A stretch of 64,000 bases of DNA from contig PLGF01000175.1 in NCBI GenBank assembly GCA_003138485.1, positions 2,052-66,051 of the forward strand, given 5' to 3'. A model generated the notes under the pieces. It was not told the origin of the DNA. It made no database searches and was given only the letters and a program-made list of their open reading frames with translations. Made by a program: the position numbers and the translations under genes. Shown here piece by piece: positions 15,264 to 27,606 of the stretch. Source of the stretch: Verrucomicrobiales bacterium (lineage in GTDB: Bacteria; Verrucomicrobiota; Verrucomicrobiia; Limisphaerales; Palsa-1400). How positions within the stretch are numbered: the first letter of the stretch is position 1; every line of letters starts with the position of its first letter.

Positions 15264-18200
15264 ATGCCAGAGCGGGACAGCCGGACTTACGAGGTGACTT
15301 TTTGCAGCCGTGTTGCGGGCTGGGCCAACGAGTTGTTTAATCAGCGCCCGGAATGGCCATTCCGCCGCGCGGAAATTGAGGAATCAAAAGCCATCAATCG
15401 CAAACGTTCCGACCTCCGAGTCTATGGCGACGCGGCAAAATTGATTCTTGCCGGGGAAGTGAAGATGCCCGGGACGGATCAAGGCCGCAGCGCATATCAC
15501 CCCAACTTGATCAACGACGCGTCCTCGAAAGCCGACAATGCGGGTGCGGAGTTTTTCTTTACCTGGAACGTAAACCAGTTCGTGCTTTTCGACCGCAAGA
15601 AGTGGCATCTCCCAATTTTTGAGCGGCGGGTTAAGGATTATCCGCTTGGATTGGACCTGGAAAAAGCGGAAGACGTTGACCGTGTCGAGGTCGAAGCTCG
15701 CATCAAGGGGTTTCTGGCCGAGTTCTTTGGCGAATTAGCGGCTATTCTCTCGGGCCAACAGCCTGAGTGGGGAATGCGACTTGACGAATGGTTTATTCGC
15801 GCCTTTGAAAGCCATATTGCCTGGCCGGTAAAACTCACGGCGGAATTCCTTTTCGCCAAGGCTTGCGCCGACAAAAGCTTTGACCATAAGTTGCAGGATT
15901 GGCTGGGTGTCGAACAAGGCTGGCAGTTTACCCGCAACGACCCCATTCAGTGGCGGGAAATTCTCGACCGCGCCGCCCGGACGCTTTGTTATGTTTTCGC
16001 CAACCGCTTGATTTTTTACGAATCCGTTCGCGCCAAATTCACGGAATTGCCAGCGCTGGCCATCCCCAAGGCCATCAATTCCGCCGATGCGCTCTATTCC
16101 CATTTCCAAAGAGCCTTTCAAAAGGCGGTTGACGCGACAGGCGATTACGAAACACTTTTTTACCCGTCGGAGAAGGATTGGGCCGGGCCGTTCATTTTTG
16201 GCCACGACGATTCGGCGGAAGCGTGGCGTTCAGTCCTTTACAACTTGGAGCCGTTTAACTTCAAACTTATTCCGACGGATATTTTGGGCGGCATCTTCCG
16301 CCGCATTATTGACCCAACGGAGCGGCACAAATTCGGACAGCATTACACCAACGAAGACCTGGTAGATGTGGTCAATGCCTTTTGCATCCGCAACGCCGAA
16401 GACAACGTGCTGGACCCCGCTTGCGGCTCAGGGAGTTTCCTGGTTCGCGCGTACCATCGAAAAGCCTGGCTCAAGCAGGACGAGCGGCGGACGCACCCGG
16501 GCGTCACGCATCAAGACCGCCTCTCCCAAATCCACGGCGTGGACATTTCCGTTTTTGCCGCTCACCTGTCCACGTTAAACCTAGCGGCGCGCGACATCAA
16601 AGACGAAGAAAACTATCCGCGTATCCGGCGCGGCAATTTCTTTGAAGTCGCCGACGAAGTGGCCAGGAAGAAGCCGTTTTGCCTTTTGCCGCAAGGCTTG
16701 CAAGGCGAGCGCACACCCGGCCCCATTCACCTGCCGCCTCTCCAGGCCGTTGTCGGCAATCCCCCTTATGTGCGGCAGGAACTCATTCCCAGACGCGGGC
16801 AGAAGGGCGTTGCGCCGATGTCCGCCAAAGAGGACCTGATGCAATTCTGCGCCCAAGCCTGGCCCGGCCTGACCCTCAGCGGACGCAGCGATCTGCATTG
16901 CTATTTCTGGCCCGCCGCCACGCGATTCCTGGTCGAAGGCGGATGGTTTGGTTTTCTTGTCTCTTCCAGTTGGCTGGACGTCGAATACGGCTTTGCCTTG
17001 CAGGAATGGGTTTTGAGCAACTTCCGGATCCATGCGATTTTTGAGAGCAACGCGGAACCGTGGTTTGAAGATGCCCGCGTCAAGACGTGCGCAGTCATCT
17101 TGCAGCGTTGCGCGGACTCTGCCCTGCGTCAGGCGCAACTTGTCCGCTTTGTGCGGCTTGACGCTCCGCTGAACACCATCCTTGGCGACCGAGCCGACGA
17201 CAATGCCCGGCAAGACGCGGCTGAGAAATTCCGGGCCGCCGTCCTGGCTTGCAAGCGGAACGCCACGCGGGAGGGCTGGCGGGTGGTTTTGAAACAACAG
17301 AAAGACCTTTGGGAAGACGGCCTGCGAGCAGGCCGCCTGTTTGAAATGCAGCGGCAGCGCGACTTGGCGGATAACGTGAAGGCGGAAGCCGGCGCGGATG
17401 ATGACGAAAACGGCGGGCCGGAATTCGACGAGAACGGCAACGGCAAGCTGCATGAAATCTCGGCCACAGGCTACGGCGGCGGCAAGTGGGGCAAGTACCT
17501 TCGCGCGCCGAATTTTTATTTTCGCGTCATGGAGCGTTATGGCAGCCGCTTCGTGCCGCTGGGCGAAATTGCGACAATACGGTTCGGCGTCAAGAGCGGC
17601 TGCGATGCCTTTTTCATGCCGCGCGATGTGTCGGCCAAATTCCTGGAGGATTATTCCAAGTTGGATTGGAACGAGGCGCCGCTGATCAACCATTGCAAGC
17701 GCGCGGAAGTTGAATCTGGGACCGTAAAACTAATTCAAGCTGGAGACGGCACAGTGCATCCGGTGGAAGCACGATTTCTTGCCCCGGAAATTCACAGCTT
17801 GATGAAAGTGAGCCGCCCTGTAATTTCAGCAAAGGAGGTCGACCGGTTAATTTTGCTAGTGTCTGATGAGATGGGAAATTTAAATAAGACACACGTACAA
17901 AAGTATTTGCGGTATGGCGAGCGCCATTCGTTCGCCTCGAAAAAGAGCAAGGCTGTTCCTGTCCCCAAACGGGCCACGTGTGCCAGCCGCAATCCGTGGT
18001 ATGACCTCACCTACACGAGACCAGGTACGTCGTTTTGGCCGATGGCACAGCAATATCGGCATGTGATTCCCGCCAACCCAGAGGGCTTGATCTGCAACCA
18101 CAACCTCTTTGATATACATCCGTTTGAGCTATCCCAAGAACAGGTTTCAGCTCTGCAGGCCATCTTAAACTCAACGCTGCTCGCAAATTTCAAGACTTTC

Positions 18201-19112
18201 TATGGCCGCTACGCCGGGACCGAAGGAAATCTCAAGACCGAGGTGGTTGACGTGAATCTGATTGAAGTGCCCGATCCGCGTCATGCCACGAAAGACTTAG
18301 CCAAGAAGTTGCGGGACGCCTTCGCCAAGCTCTGCCAGCGAGACACGCGTCCGATGGTGGAAGAGGAATTCATGGCCTGCCACTCTGCCGAACGCGCAAA
18401 GAAACTGGCCGAAAAACCCGTCCGTCTGCCAACGGAATTGCAAATGCAGGACCGCCGTGCGCTTGATCTGGCCGTATTTGAATTGCTGGGGGTGGCCGAT
18501 GCCAAAGAGCGAGAGGCGCTTTGCAATGAGCTTTACCGCGAGACCGCCCGGCATTTCCGCCAAATCCGCATTGTCGAAGTGCAAAAGCAGGAACAGCGCG
18601 CCCGCTCCGAAGGCCGCGAATTTCGCACCGATGAATTGTCAACCGATTTATGGGACGCGCTGACGGACGCCGAAAAACAGCCGCTGGCTGAATGGATGGC
18701 CGCCCAGACAAGCGGCGGCAGAACATTCACCATTCCAGAAGGCCACGCCAGCTTGCCTGACGCCAATGATTTTCTGGACGCCAACACGGTTTTTATTCGC
18801 TCGACCGCCGGCGGCAAGGCCAAGTCAATACCCGTGCGGATGCCCTCTCGCAGCCACGCGGAAACGATCTACACTTTATCGCAACTAAGCTTGCACGGCT
18901 CCATCCGCCTGCCGGAACAGGAAAGCGCCGCCCGCGAGTTGAAGCGGTTGCTGGACGCCCGGTTGGAGGCCATTGCCGAAAAGGCGAACCATCTTGCCCG
19001 CAGTCGCACCAGCGACGAAAGCAAAGCGGCCGATTTGGCCGGCCTTCTGCAACACTGGATGATTCACGGCAAGCCGCAAAACCGCGCGCGGCAATCAGAA
19101 ATCATCCATTGA
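15264..19112 (+). CDS. Type IIG restriction-modification enzyme (nuclease-methyltransferase fusion)
   Basis: A 1282-residue single-chain enzyme. The N-terminus has a PD-(D/E)XK-like nuclease core: Asp50 in KRSDLRVYGD, then Glu65-x-Lys67 in LAGEVKMPG. A helical connector leads to an Eco57I-type N6-adenine methyltransferase with motif I DPACGSGSF (from about 384) and motif IV NPPY (499-502). The C-terminal part has the YLRAPNFYFRVMER element and two-helix spacer typical of a target-recognition domain. It should methylate and cut at one asymmetric site. ATG at 15264 is chosen because it fits the promoter; longer starts would run through the upstream gene. It is flanked by a 130-bp direct repeat, with no integrase or partner gene, and looks horizontally acquired. 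Confidence 0.9.
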   Translation: MPERDSRTYEVTFCSRVAGWANELFNQRPEWPFRRAEIEESKAINRKRSDLRVYGDAAKLILAGEVKMPGTDQGRSAYHPNLINDASSKADNAGAEFFFTWNVNQFVLFDRKKWHLPIFERRVKDYPLGLDLEKAEDVDRVEVEARIKGFLAEFFGELAAILSGQQPEWGMRLDEWFIRAFESHIAWPVKLTAEFLFAKACADKSFDHKLQDWLGVEQGWQFTRNDPIQWREILDRAARTLCYVFANRLIFYESVRAKFTELPALAIPKAINSADALYSHFQRAFQKAVDATGDYETLFYPSEKDWAGPFIFGHDDSAEAWRSVLYNLEPFNFKLIPTDILGGIFRRIIDPTERHKFGQHYTNEDLVDVVNAFCIRNAEDNVLDPACGSGSFLVRAYHRKAWLKQDERRTHPGVTHQDRLSQIHGVDISVFAAHLSTLNLAARDIKDEENYPRIRRGNFFEVADEVARKKPFCLLPQGLQGERTPGPIHLPPLQAVVGNPPYVRQELIPRRGQKGVAPMSAKEDLMQFCAQAWPGLTLSGRSDLHCYFWPAATRFLVEGGWFGFLVSSSWLDVEYGFALQEWVLSNFRIHAIFESNAEPWFEDARVKTCAVILQRCADSALRQAQLVRFVRLDAPLNTILGDRADDNARQDAAEKFRAAVLACKRNATREGWRVVLKQQKDLWEDGLRAGRLFEMQRQRDLADNVKAEAGADDDENGGPEFDENGNGKLHEISATGYGGGKWGKYLRAPNFYFRVMERYGSRFVPLGEIATIRFGVKSGCDAFFMPRDVSAKFLEDYSKLDWNEAPLINHCKRAEVESGTVKLIQAGDGTVHPVEARFLAPEIHSLMKVSRPVISAKEVDRLILLVSDEMGNLNKTHVQKYLRYGERHSFASKKSKAVPVPKRATCASRNPWYDLTYTRPGTSFWPMAQQYRHVIPANPEGLICNHNLFDIHPFELSQEQVSALQAILNSTLLANFKTFYGRYAGTEGNLKTEVVDVNLIEVPDPRHATKDLAKKLRDAFAKLCQRDTRPMVEEEFMACHSAERAKKLAEKPVRLPTELQMQDRRALDLAVFELLGVADAKEREALCNELYRETARHFRQIRIVEVQKQEQRARSEGREFRTDELSTDLWDALTDAEKQPLAEWMAAQTSGGRTFTIPEGHASLPDANDFLDANTVFIRSTAGGKAKSIPVRMPSRSHAETIYTLSQLSLHGSIRLPEQESAARELKRLLDARLEAIAEKANHLARSRTSDESKAADLAGLLQHWMIHGKPQNRARQSEIIH

Positions 19113-19113
19113 G

Positions 19114-19243
19114 CCGCCGTGTTGATTCGCGCGCGCAATTCCGCCGTCGCCGCATGGCTGTGGCGCAAGTACGCCGCCAACGCAAAGTTCGCCCGCGATC
19201 AAATCCGAATCGATCCCTGGTGCGGCGTGATGGGAGTGGAACC
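19114..19243 (+). pseudogene. Right copy of the 130-bp repeat: orphan 3' end of the 258-residue gene
   Basis: The copy starts 2 bp after the R-M stop and would encode the same 43-residue C-terminal module, ending GVEPG and a TGA at 19248-19250. It has no start codon or upstream coding sequence of its own. It is either the original host 3' end cut off by the insertion or an extra copy brought in with the module. Confidence 0.75.
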
Positions 19244-19281
19244 CGGCTGAGTTCGTCATATTTTCCTTGTGTTGGCCATGA

Positions 19282-20538
<1,257 letters not shown>

Positions 20539-20540
20539 AT

Positions 20541-20566
20541 AATAGGCATCATTGATGGCAGAAAGA
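20541..20566 (+). repeat. Short interspersed repeat, copy A
   Basis: This 26-bp stretch (core AGGCATC and ATGGCAGA) matches 21376-21401 at 22 of 26 positions. The two copies bracket the hicBA genes in the same orientation. Confidence 0.5.
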
Positions 20567-20600
20567 AAACCATTCCTAGGCAAGGGGCATCTCAATTATA

Positions 20601-20819
20601 TCAACGAAAAGCCTCCACGTCCAACCCGCTGCCTTCAATAATGCTTTTTAGGGTGCCAATGGGGATGGTTTTGTTGCCATGCATGGCCACGATCACTTGG
20701 CGGCCATTTTCGTGACGCCATTTCTGGTGGCTGCCCGATTGGGAAACCATCGCAAAACCATGCTTGCGCAGAACTTTGACGACTTCCCTTGCGCTGCAAA
20801 CTGGATACCGGCGGCTCAC
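20601..20819 (-). CDS. hicA: HicA-family mRNA interferase toxin
   Basis: A 72-residue protein of standard HicA length and layout. It has the double-stranded-RNA-binding-like fold pattern with SAREVVKVLRKHGF, the active-site His (His31 in SGSHQKWRH) and the PIGTLKSIIEGSGL ending. HicA toxins cleave mRNAs and are blocked by HicB. The start is GTG at 20819, overlapping the hicB stop (GTGA), so translation is coupled. The order here is antitoxin first, toxin second, the reverse of E. coli. Confidence 0.9.
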   Translation of the reverse strand: MSRRYPVCSAREVVKVLRKHGFAMVSQSGSHQKWRHENGRQVIVAMHGNKTIPIGTLKSIIEGSGLDVEAFR

Positions 20820-21022
20820 GGCACCGCGAGTTCGATCATTTTTGCCCCTTTGGGCAATTTGACCGGTGCGGGTTCAAACCAAAGCGCCAGCGCTTCCCTG
20901 GCATTGGTGACGGCTTCCGCCTCGGTGTCGCCCGCGGTGGCGCAGCCGGGTATTTCGGGGAACACTGCCGACCAGCGTTTAGCCTCTGGATCATATTCAA
21001 CCAACAACCGGAATTTCATCAT
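20816..21022 (-). CDS. hicB: HicB-family antitoxin
   Basis: A short HicB of about 68 residues. It has the family pattern LVEYDPEAKRWSAVFPEIPGCATAGDTEAEAVTNAREAL and ends soon after, without the extra DNA-binding domain of longer HicB proteins. It should bind and inhibit the HicA encoded next. Start is at one of two consecutive ATGs (21022 or 21019); the longer frame to 21055 is rejected because it runs over the promoter at 21027-21055. Confidence 0.85.
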   Translation of the reverse strand: MMKFRLLVEYDPEAKRWSAVFPEIPGCATAGDTEAEAVTNAREALALWFEPAPVKLPKGAKMIELAVP

Positions 21023-21026
21023 CAAA

Positions 21027-21055
21027 ATGATAATCTCGGTTCTCCATCGAAGCAA
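21027..21055 (-). promoter_or_regulatory. hicBA promoter
   Basis: On the minus strand TTGCTT (21055-21050) and TATCAT (21032-21027) are separated by 17 bp. The expected start site lies at the ATGATG of hicB, so the transcript should be leaderless or nearly so. Confidence 0.6.
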
Positions 21056-21288
21056 GCGGACTCATAAAACAGCGCGGATGCATGGGGTGGATTGAGTAAG
21101 CGCCAGGCCGCGAATCAGGAGGGCCTATGACGGGGAAGCCGCAAGCCACCGAAGTAAAGCGAGCAGAACCGATGCTTCGACCCTACCGCTCGTCGGTTCT
21201 GCGGTCGCGGGTGCTCAAGACTGGATATGCACAGAACGGGCGGAGCGGGGCAGAGCGCCGCCCGCCTGCGCTGACCCGCCCACACGGT

Positions 21289-21344
21289 TCCGCTGGAGCG
21301 TCGCCCTGCGATGGCACGCCGGTAGAGGGCGACGCTCCAGCGGA
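21289..21344. repeat. REP-like hairpin with perfect 19-bp arms
   Basis: The arms at 21289-21307 and 21326-21344 are perfect reverse complements, beginning TCCGCTGGAGCG, with an 18-nt loop. The hairpin lies in a 440-bp non-coding gap between hicBA and tRNA-Leu. There is no T run, so it is more like a dispersed palindromic repeat than a terminator. I see no gene in the rest of 21056-21499. Confidence 0.75.
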
Positions 21345-21375
21345 GGCATGTTCATTTATCTATGACCGTCCATAT

Positions 21376-21401
21376 AACAGGCATCGTTCATGGCAGAGAG
21401 A
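21376..21401 (+). repeat. Short interspersed repeat, copy B
   Basis: This copy matches 20541-20566 at 22 of 26 positions in the same orientation, on the other side of hicBA. A similar GGCAGA-AA pattern repeats immediately downstream. Confidence 0.5.
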
Positions 21402-21499
21402 TGAAGGCAGAAAAATAGGAAGTTCAAATGCTTCCCGCGCCGGGAATCAGGAACCGCTTCGTTTAAGGTCACAAATTGTGACCTTGAAACCGGGAAAAA

Positions 21500-21584
21500 T
21501 GGTGCCCGCGACAGGACTTGAACCTGTACGATGTTACTCACTAGAACCTGAATCTAGCGCGTCTGCCAATTCCGCCACGCGGGC
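21500..21584 (-). tRNA. tRNA-Leu (CAG)
   Basis: An 85-nt tRNA on the minus strand. The acceptor GCCCGCG at 21584-21578 pairs with CGCGGGC at 21510-21504, and the CCA end is encoded (21502-21500). The D arm contains GGCAGACGC, and the anticodon stem CTAGA/TCTAG holds the loop TTCAGGT, hence anticodon CAG. A long variable arm and the T loop TTCAAGT are present. The long variable arm is as expected for leucine. Confidence 0.95.
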
Positions 21585-21714
21585 ATTGTTGAATTCCAAC
21601 GGCTTGCGCAAGGCAGGGCTGCCATTCGCCTGCCGCGGTTCATCAACAGGGCGGAGGATAGTCCGAACTCAGGCCGCCCCGCAAGAGAATTCCCGGCGGA
21701 AAATGCGCCCCAAG

Positions 21715-23697
21715 TCATGCCTGGGAATTCGTTCGCGGAGGACCGTCCGGAGGAGTATCGAGCACTTCGCGGAGTTTTCTCGATAAGCTGGCCAAATCAT
21801 ACGGCTTGTGCAAGAAGGCCAGCGCCCCGTGCTTCAATATGCTGCTGTCCAGATCCGCTCCCGCGTAACCCGACGCCACCAGAACTTTTACGCGCGGGTC
21901 CAGAGTGCGGAGCTTGGCGAGACATTCCCAGCCGGACATGTTCGGCATGCCCAAGTCCAGGATGACCGCGTGTGGATACTGCCCGGCTTTGGCATATTTG
22001 CGCAGGGCGATCTCCCCGTCGGCCGCCACAATGGTCGCATAGCCCAGCTTCCTGAGGTGGTGTTCGATCAACTGGCGAATGGGCGCCTCGTCATCCACAA
22101 TCAGGATGGTTTCTGATCCCCCTGGCATGGGCGGCGTCTCCGCCTTGATGGGCTGCGGTTGCGCGGCGGGCTTGCTGGCTGCCGGAAGGTAGATCCGAAA
22201 AGTCGTGCCAATGCCCACTTCGCTATAGCAGTTAATCTGGCCGTCGTGTTCCCGCACGATGCCAAAGGCCACGGAAAGACCCAACCCGGTTCCTTCGCCA
22301 AGCTTCTTGGTTGTGAAGAACGGCTCGTAGATGCGCGCCTGGGTTTCTTTGTCCATGCCATGTCCGGTGTCGGAAACGGTCAGGAGCACGTAATCTGCGG
22401 GCCGGAGGTTGGGATGCGCATGACAGTAATCCGCTCCCACGCGGATATTGCTGGTTTCAATCGTGAGAGTTCCGCCGAGGGGCATGGCATGGGCTGCGTT
22501 GACCGCGAGATTCATCACCACTTGCTCCAACTGGCCGGAATCCACATTCACCAGGAGCAGGTCCGGGGCCAGGCGGTATTGCTGGGACACGTTTTTTGCA
22601 AGCCCCTTTTCAAGCATACGCCGGATGTTTTTCAACACTTCATTCAAGTTCACCAGTCGTTTTTGGCCGATGTTGGGTGTTTTCCGGCTGAAGATGAGCA
22701 GTTGCCTGGTGAGGGCCGAACCGCGCCGGGCGGTTTCAAGAATGGCCTCCATATTCTCGTTGCGACGGCCGGCGGCGGCTTCTTCTTCGATCAGCACTTC
22801 GGAGCAACATTGGACCACGGTCAAGAGATTGTTGAAATCGTGAGCGATGCCGCCGGCGAGGGTGCCGATCGCTTCCATTTTTTGCGCCTGACGCAACTCC
22901 GCCTCCAGCTCCTTTCTCTCGCTCAGGTCGCGGGCAATATGCACGATACGGGTGATCTTTCCTTGCGCATCAGTCACAGGCGAAACGGTGATTTCAAAGA
23001 GGGCTTCCTTCGGACCAATTTTGATTTCCTTTGAGGCGGGCCGTTTCGTCGCCTGAACGGGGTTGGCCGGGCAGCCCGGGCACCTTTCACAGTCGGCATT
23101 GAACAACTCGTAGCAGGGCCGGCCCACGATGGCTTCCGGGGCGCAGCCGAACAACTTGCCCGCGGCTTTGTTGGCCCGCAGGATTTTGAAGTCCATGTCC
23201 TGCACGGTGACAACGTCAGTGATGGAATCAAAAGTCCGCTCCCAATCCTCTTTGGCCAGACGGGTTTCCTGCTCTTTTTGAAGCAGATCACGGGCGGTGT
23301 TCGCCGATCTGAGCATGTAGTCCAAACGGTGAATCTCAATTGTCCAATTGAGCGGTTTGGTGGCAAAATTCGTGGCTCCGGCTTCGTAGGCTTTGTCAAT
23401 AGACGCCGTGTCGTCCAAGGATGTCGTGACCAGGATGGGGACGGAGGCCCCATGCGCGAAGCCGCGCAGCCGGGTGCAGAAATCAAATCCATCCATGCCG
23501 GGCATGATCACGTCCACGACGATGATGTCAGGGATTTGTGCCTGCACGGCAGTCAGGGCGTCGGTCGCATTCGAAAAGGTCAGGACTTGAAATCCGGCCG
23601 CGGCCAGAACTTCCTCCGCCAGGAGCAGAGTTGTTTCGTCATCATCAATGACCCAGACGGTTTTCTGGGAACGAGACGATTTTTGATTCATAGGCAT
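21715..23697 (-). CDS. Soluble hybrid histidine kinase: REC-PAS-HisKA-HATPase-REC
   Basis: A 660-residue protein with no membrane segment. An N-terminal receiver has Asp62 in VVDVIMPGMDG. A PAS domain (about 150-262) contains an unusual Cys cluster, CERCPGCP near 203-210. The HisKA phosphorylation site is His286 in GGIAHDFNNLLT, followed by a HATPase with DTGHGMD and GEGTGLGLSV. A second receiver (about 535-645) has VILDLGMPNMSGWE. It is the last gene of a four-gene operon and starts 4 bp after the membrane kinase stop, so it is likely a partner or output stage of that kinase. The Cys cluster might bind metal or sense redox state; this is a guess. Confidence 0.92.
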   Translation of the reverse strand: MPMNQKSSRSQKTVWVIDDDETTLLLAEEVLAAAGFQVLTFSNATDALTAVQAQIPDIIVVDVIMPGMDGFDFCTRLRGFAHGASVPILVTTSLDDTASIDKAYEAGATNFATKPLNWTIEIHRLDYMLRSANTARDLLQKEQETRLAKEDWERTFDSITDVVTVQDMDFKILRANKAAGKLFGCAPEAIVGRPCYELFNADCERCPGCPANPVQATKRPASKEIKIGPKEALFEITVSPVTDAQGKITRIVHIARDLSERKELEAELRQAQKMEAIGTLAGGIAHDFNNLLTVVQCCSEVLIEEEAAAGRRNENMEAILETARRGSALTRQLLIFSRKTPNIGQKRLVNLNEVLKNIRRMLEKGLAKNVSQQYRLAPDLLLVNVDSGQLEQVVMNLAVNAAHAMPLGGTLTIETSNIRVGADYCHAHPNLRPADYVLLTVSDTGHGMDKETQARIYEPFFTTKKLGEGTGLGLSVAFGIVREHDGQINCYSEVGIGTTFRIYLPAASKPAAQPQPIKAETPPMPGGSETILIVDDEAPIRQLIEHHLRKLGYATIVAADGEIALRKYAKAGQYPHAVILDLGMPNMSGWECLAKLRTLDPRVKVLVASGYAGADLDSSILKHGALAFLHKPYDLASLSRKLREVLDTPPDGPPRTNSQA

Positions 23698-23701
23698 GGA
23701 T

Positions 23702-26583
<2,882 letters not shown>

Positions 26584-26587
<4 letters not shown>

Positions 26588-27606
26588 GGGGGAGGCGCGT
26601 TTGCCGGTTGGGCGGGTTGCTTGTCGGCAGCCATGTGCTTTTCCTTCGTTTCACTTGCTTTCTGTGAAAGGCCCGCCTCCAAACCGCTGGTAAGGTCTTG
26701 ATTTGTCCCGGCACATAGTTGGTGGTAGGTGGCTATTAATTGTCGTGTGCCGTCGAGCGCGGAATCGGGCTGGCGGCTGAGTTCCTCGGTTTTGAACAGC
26801 GCCATGACTTGTCTGAACGCGGGTTTGGCGCCGGATTCGTCGGCGGATTTAAGCAGCAGTTGCTTGACCGCCTCGGGCAAATCCCGGCGAAAACAGGCCA
26901 GGCCTGGCACCACCGGCACGGACACCGCGATGGCCCGCAGTTGCTTTTTTACTTGTGGATTCAATTGGCCCATGACCTCCCAGCCGCTGAGTGTGGCAAT
27001 ACAGGTGTCCACCTTGCCGAAAAACACCGGCAAGACCACCTGGGTCGCCTTCGTGGAGGTGGTGACCTTGGTGAACACCTGATTTGCCGGGCCGAGGCCC
27101 TGTTCACGACAATAAACTTCCAACCAGACGGCGGCCAGCGAAGCTCGCAAGTCATTCAAAATAATCAAACTGTGTCCCTTCAAGTCCCCGGCGCTTCGAA
27201 TGGCGCTGTCGTCGCGCGCCAGCAGCACATACTCCTCGGTGACCTTGTGGTTGATTGTCGCCATCAGAAGGGGGCCGCTCAAACCCTGATCCTCCAACGC
27301 GAGGTATTCCTCGGTGCCCAAAGAGATGATGTCAATCTTCTTGAGCCGCAGCATTTCGGCGATGGCATGGGTTCCGTCCAGATAGATGGGGCCGCTGGAG
27401 GTGTCAAACCCGTCGGCATCGCCAATGACCTTGCAATACACTTTCATGGCGGCCACGGCATCGTTTTGGTTGATGTCTTTGAACATGGACCTGGAAAAGG
27501 CGAAATGCACCGCCACCGTCTCGTTGGACTGGCTGGCGTCCGCGGCGACCGCCTGGAACGCTGGAAGCACGGCCAATAACATCAGCACTATGTTCTTTGT
27601 CCTCAT
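26584..27606 (-). CDS. PhnD-like periplasmic substrate-binding protein
   Basis: A 340-residue exported protein with signal peptide ending QAVAA. It resembles the phosphate/phosphonate-binding (PhnD/SsuA-like, type 2) family: an [22 protein letters not shown] opening and later [16 protein letters not shown]. The C-terminal tail is Lys/Ala/Pro-rich. No ABC permease or ATPase is nearby. Instead, the gene overlaps a membrane sensor kinase by ATGA and a TolC-like gene by ATGA. It therefore looks like a ligand-recognition component for signalling, not transport. The ligand is unknown. Confidence 0.82.

Noticed and set aside
20539-21420. CRISPR array or transposon ends around hicBA
   Set aside because: Only two copies of the short repeat exist, about 835 bp apart and in direct orientation, with no spacers and no transposase gene.
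21356-21541. Small minus-strand frame starting MSNIVQVQVLSRAPF
   Set aside because: It is the common spurious translation across a tRNA gene, here tRNA-Leu.
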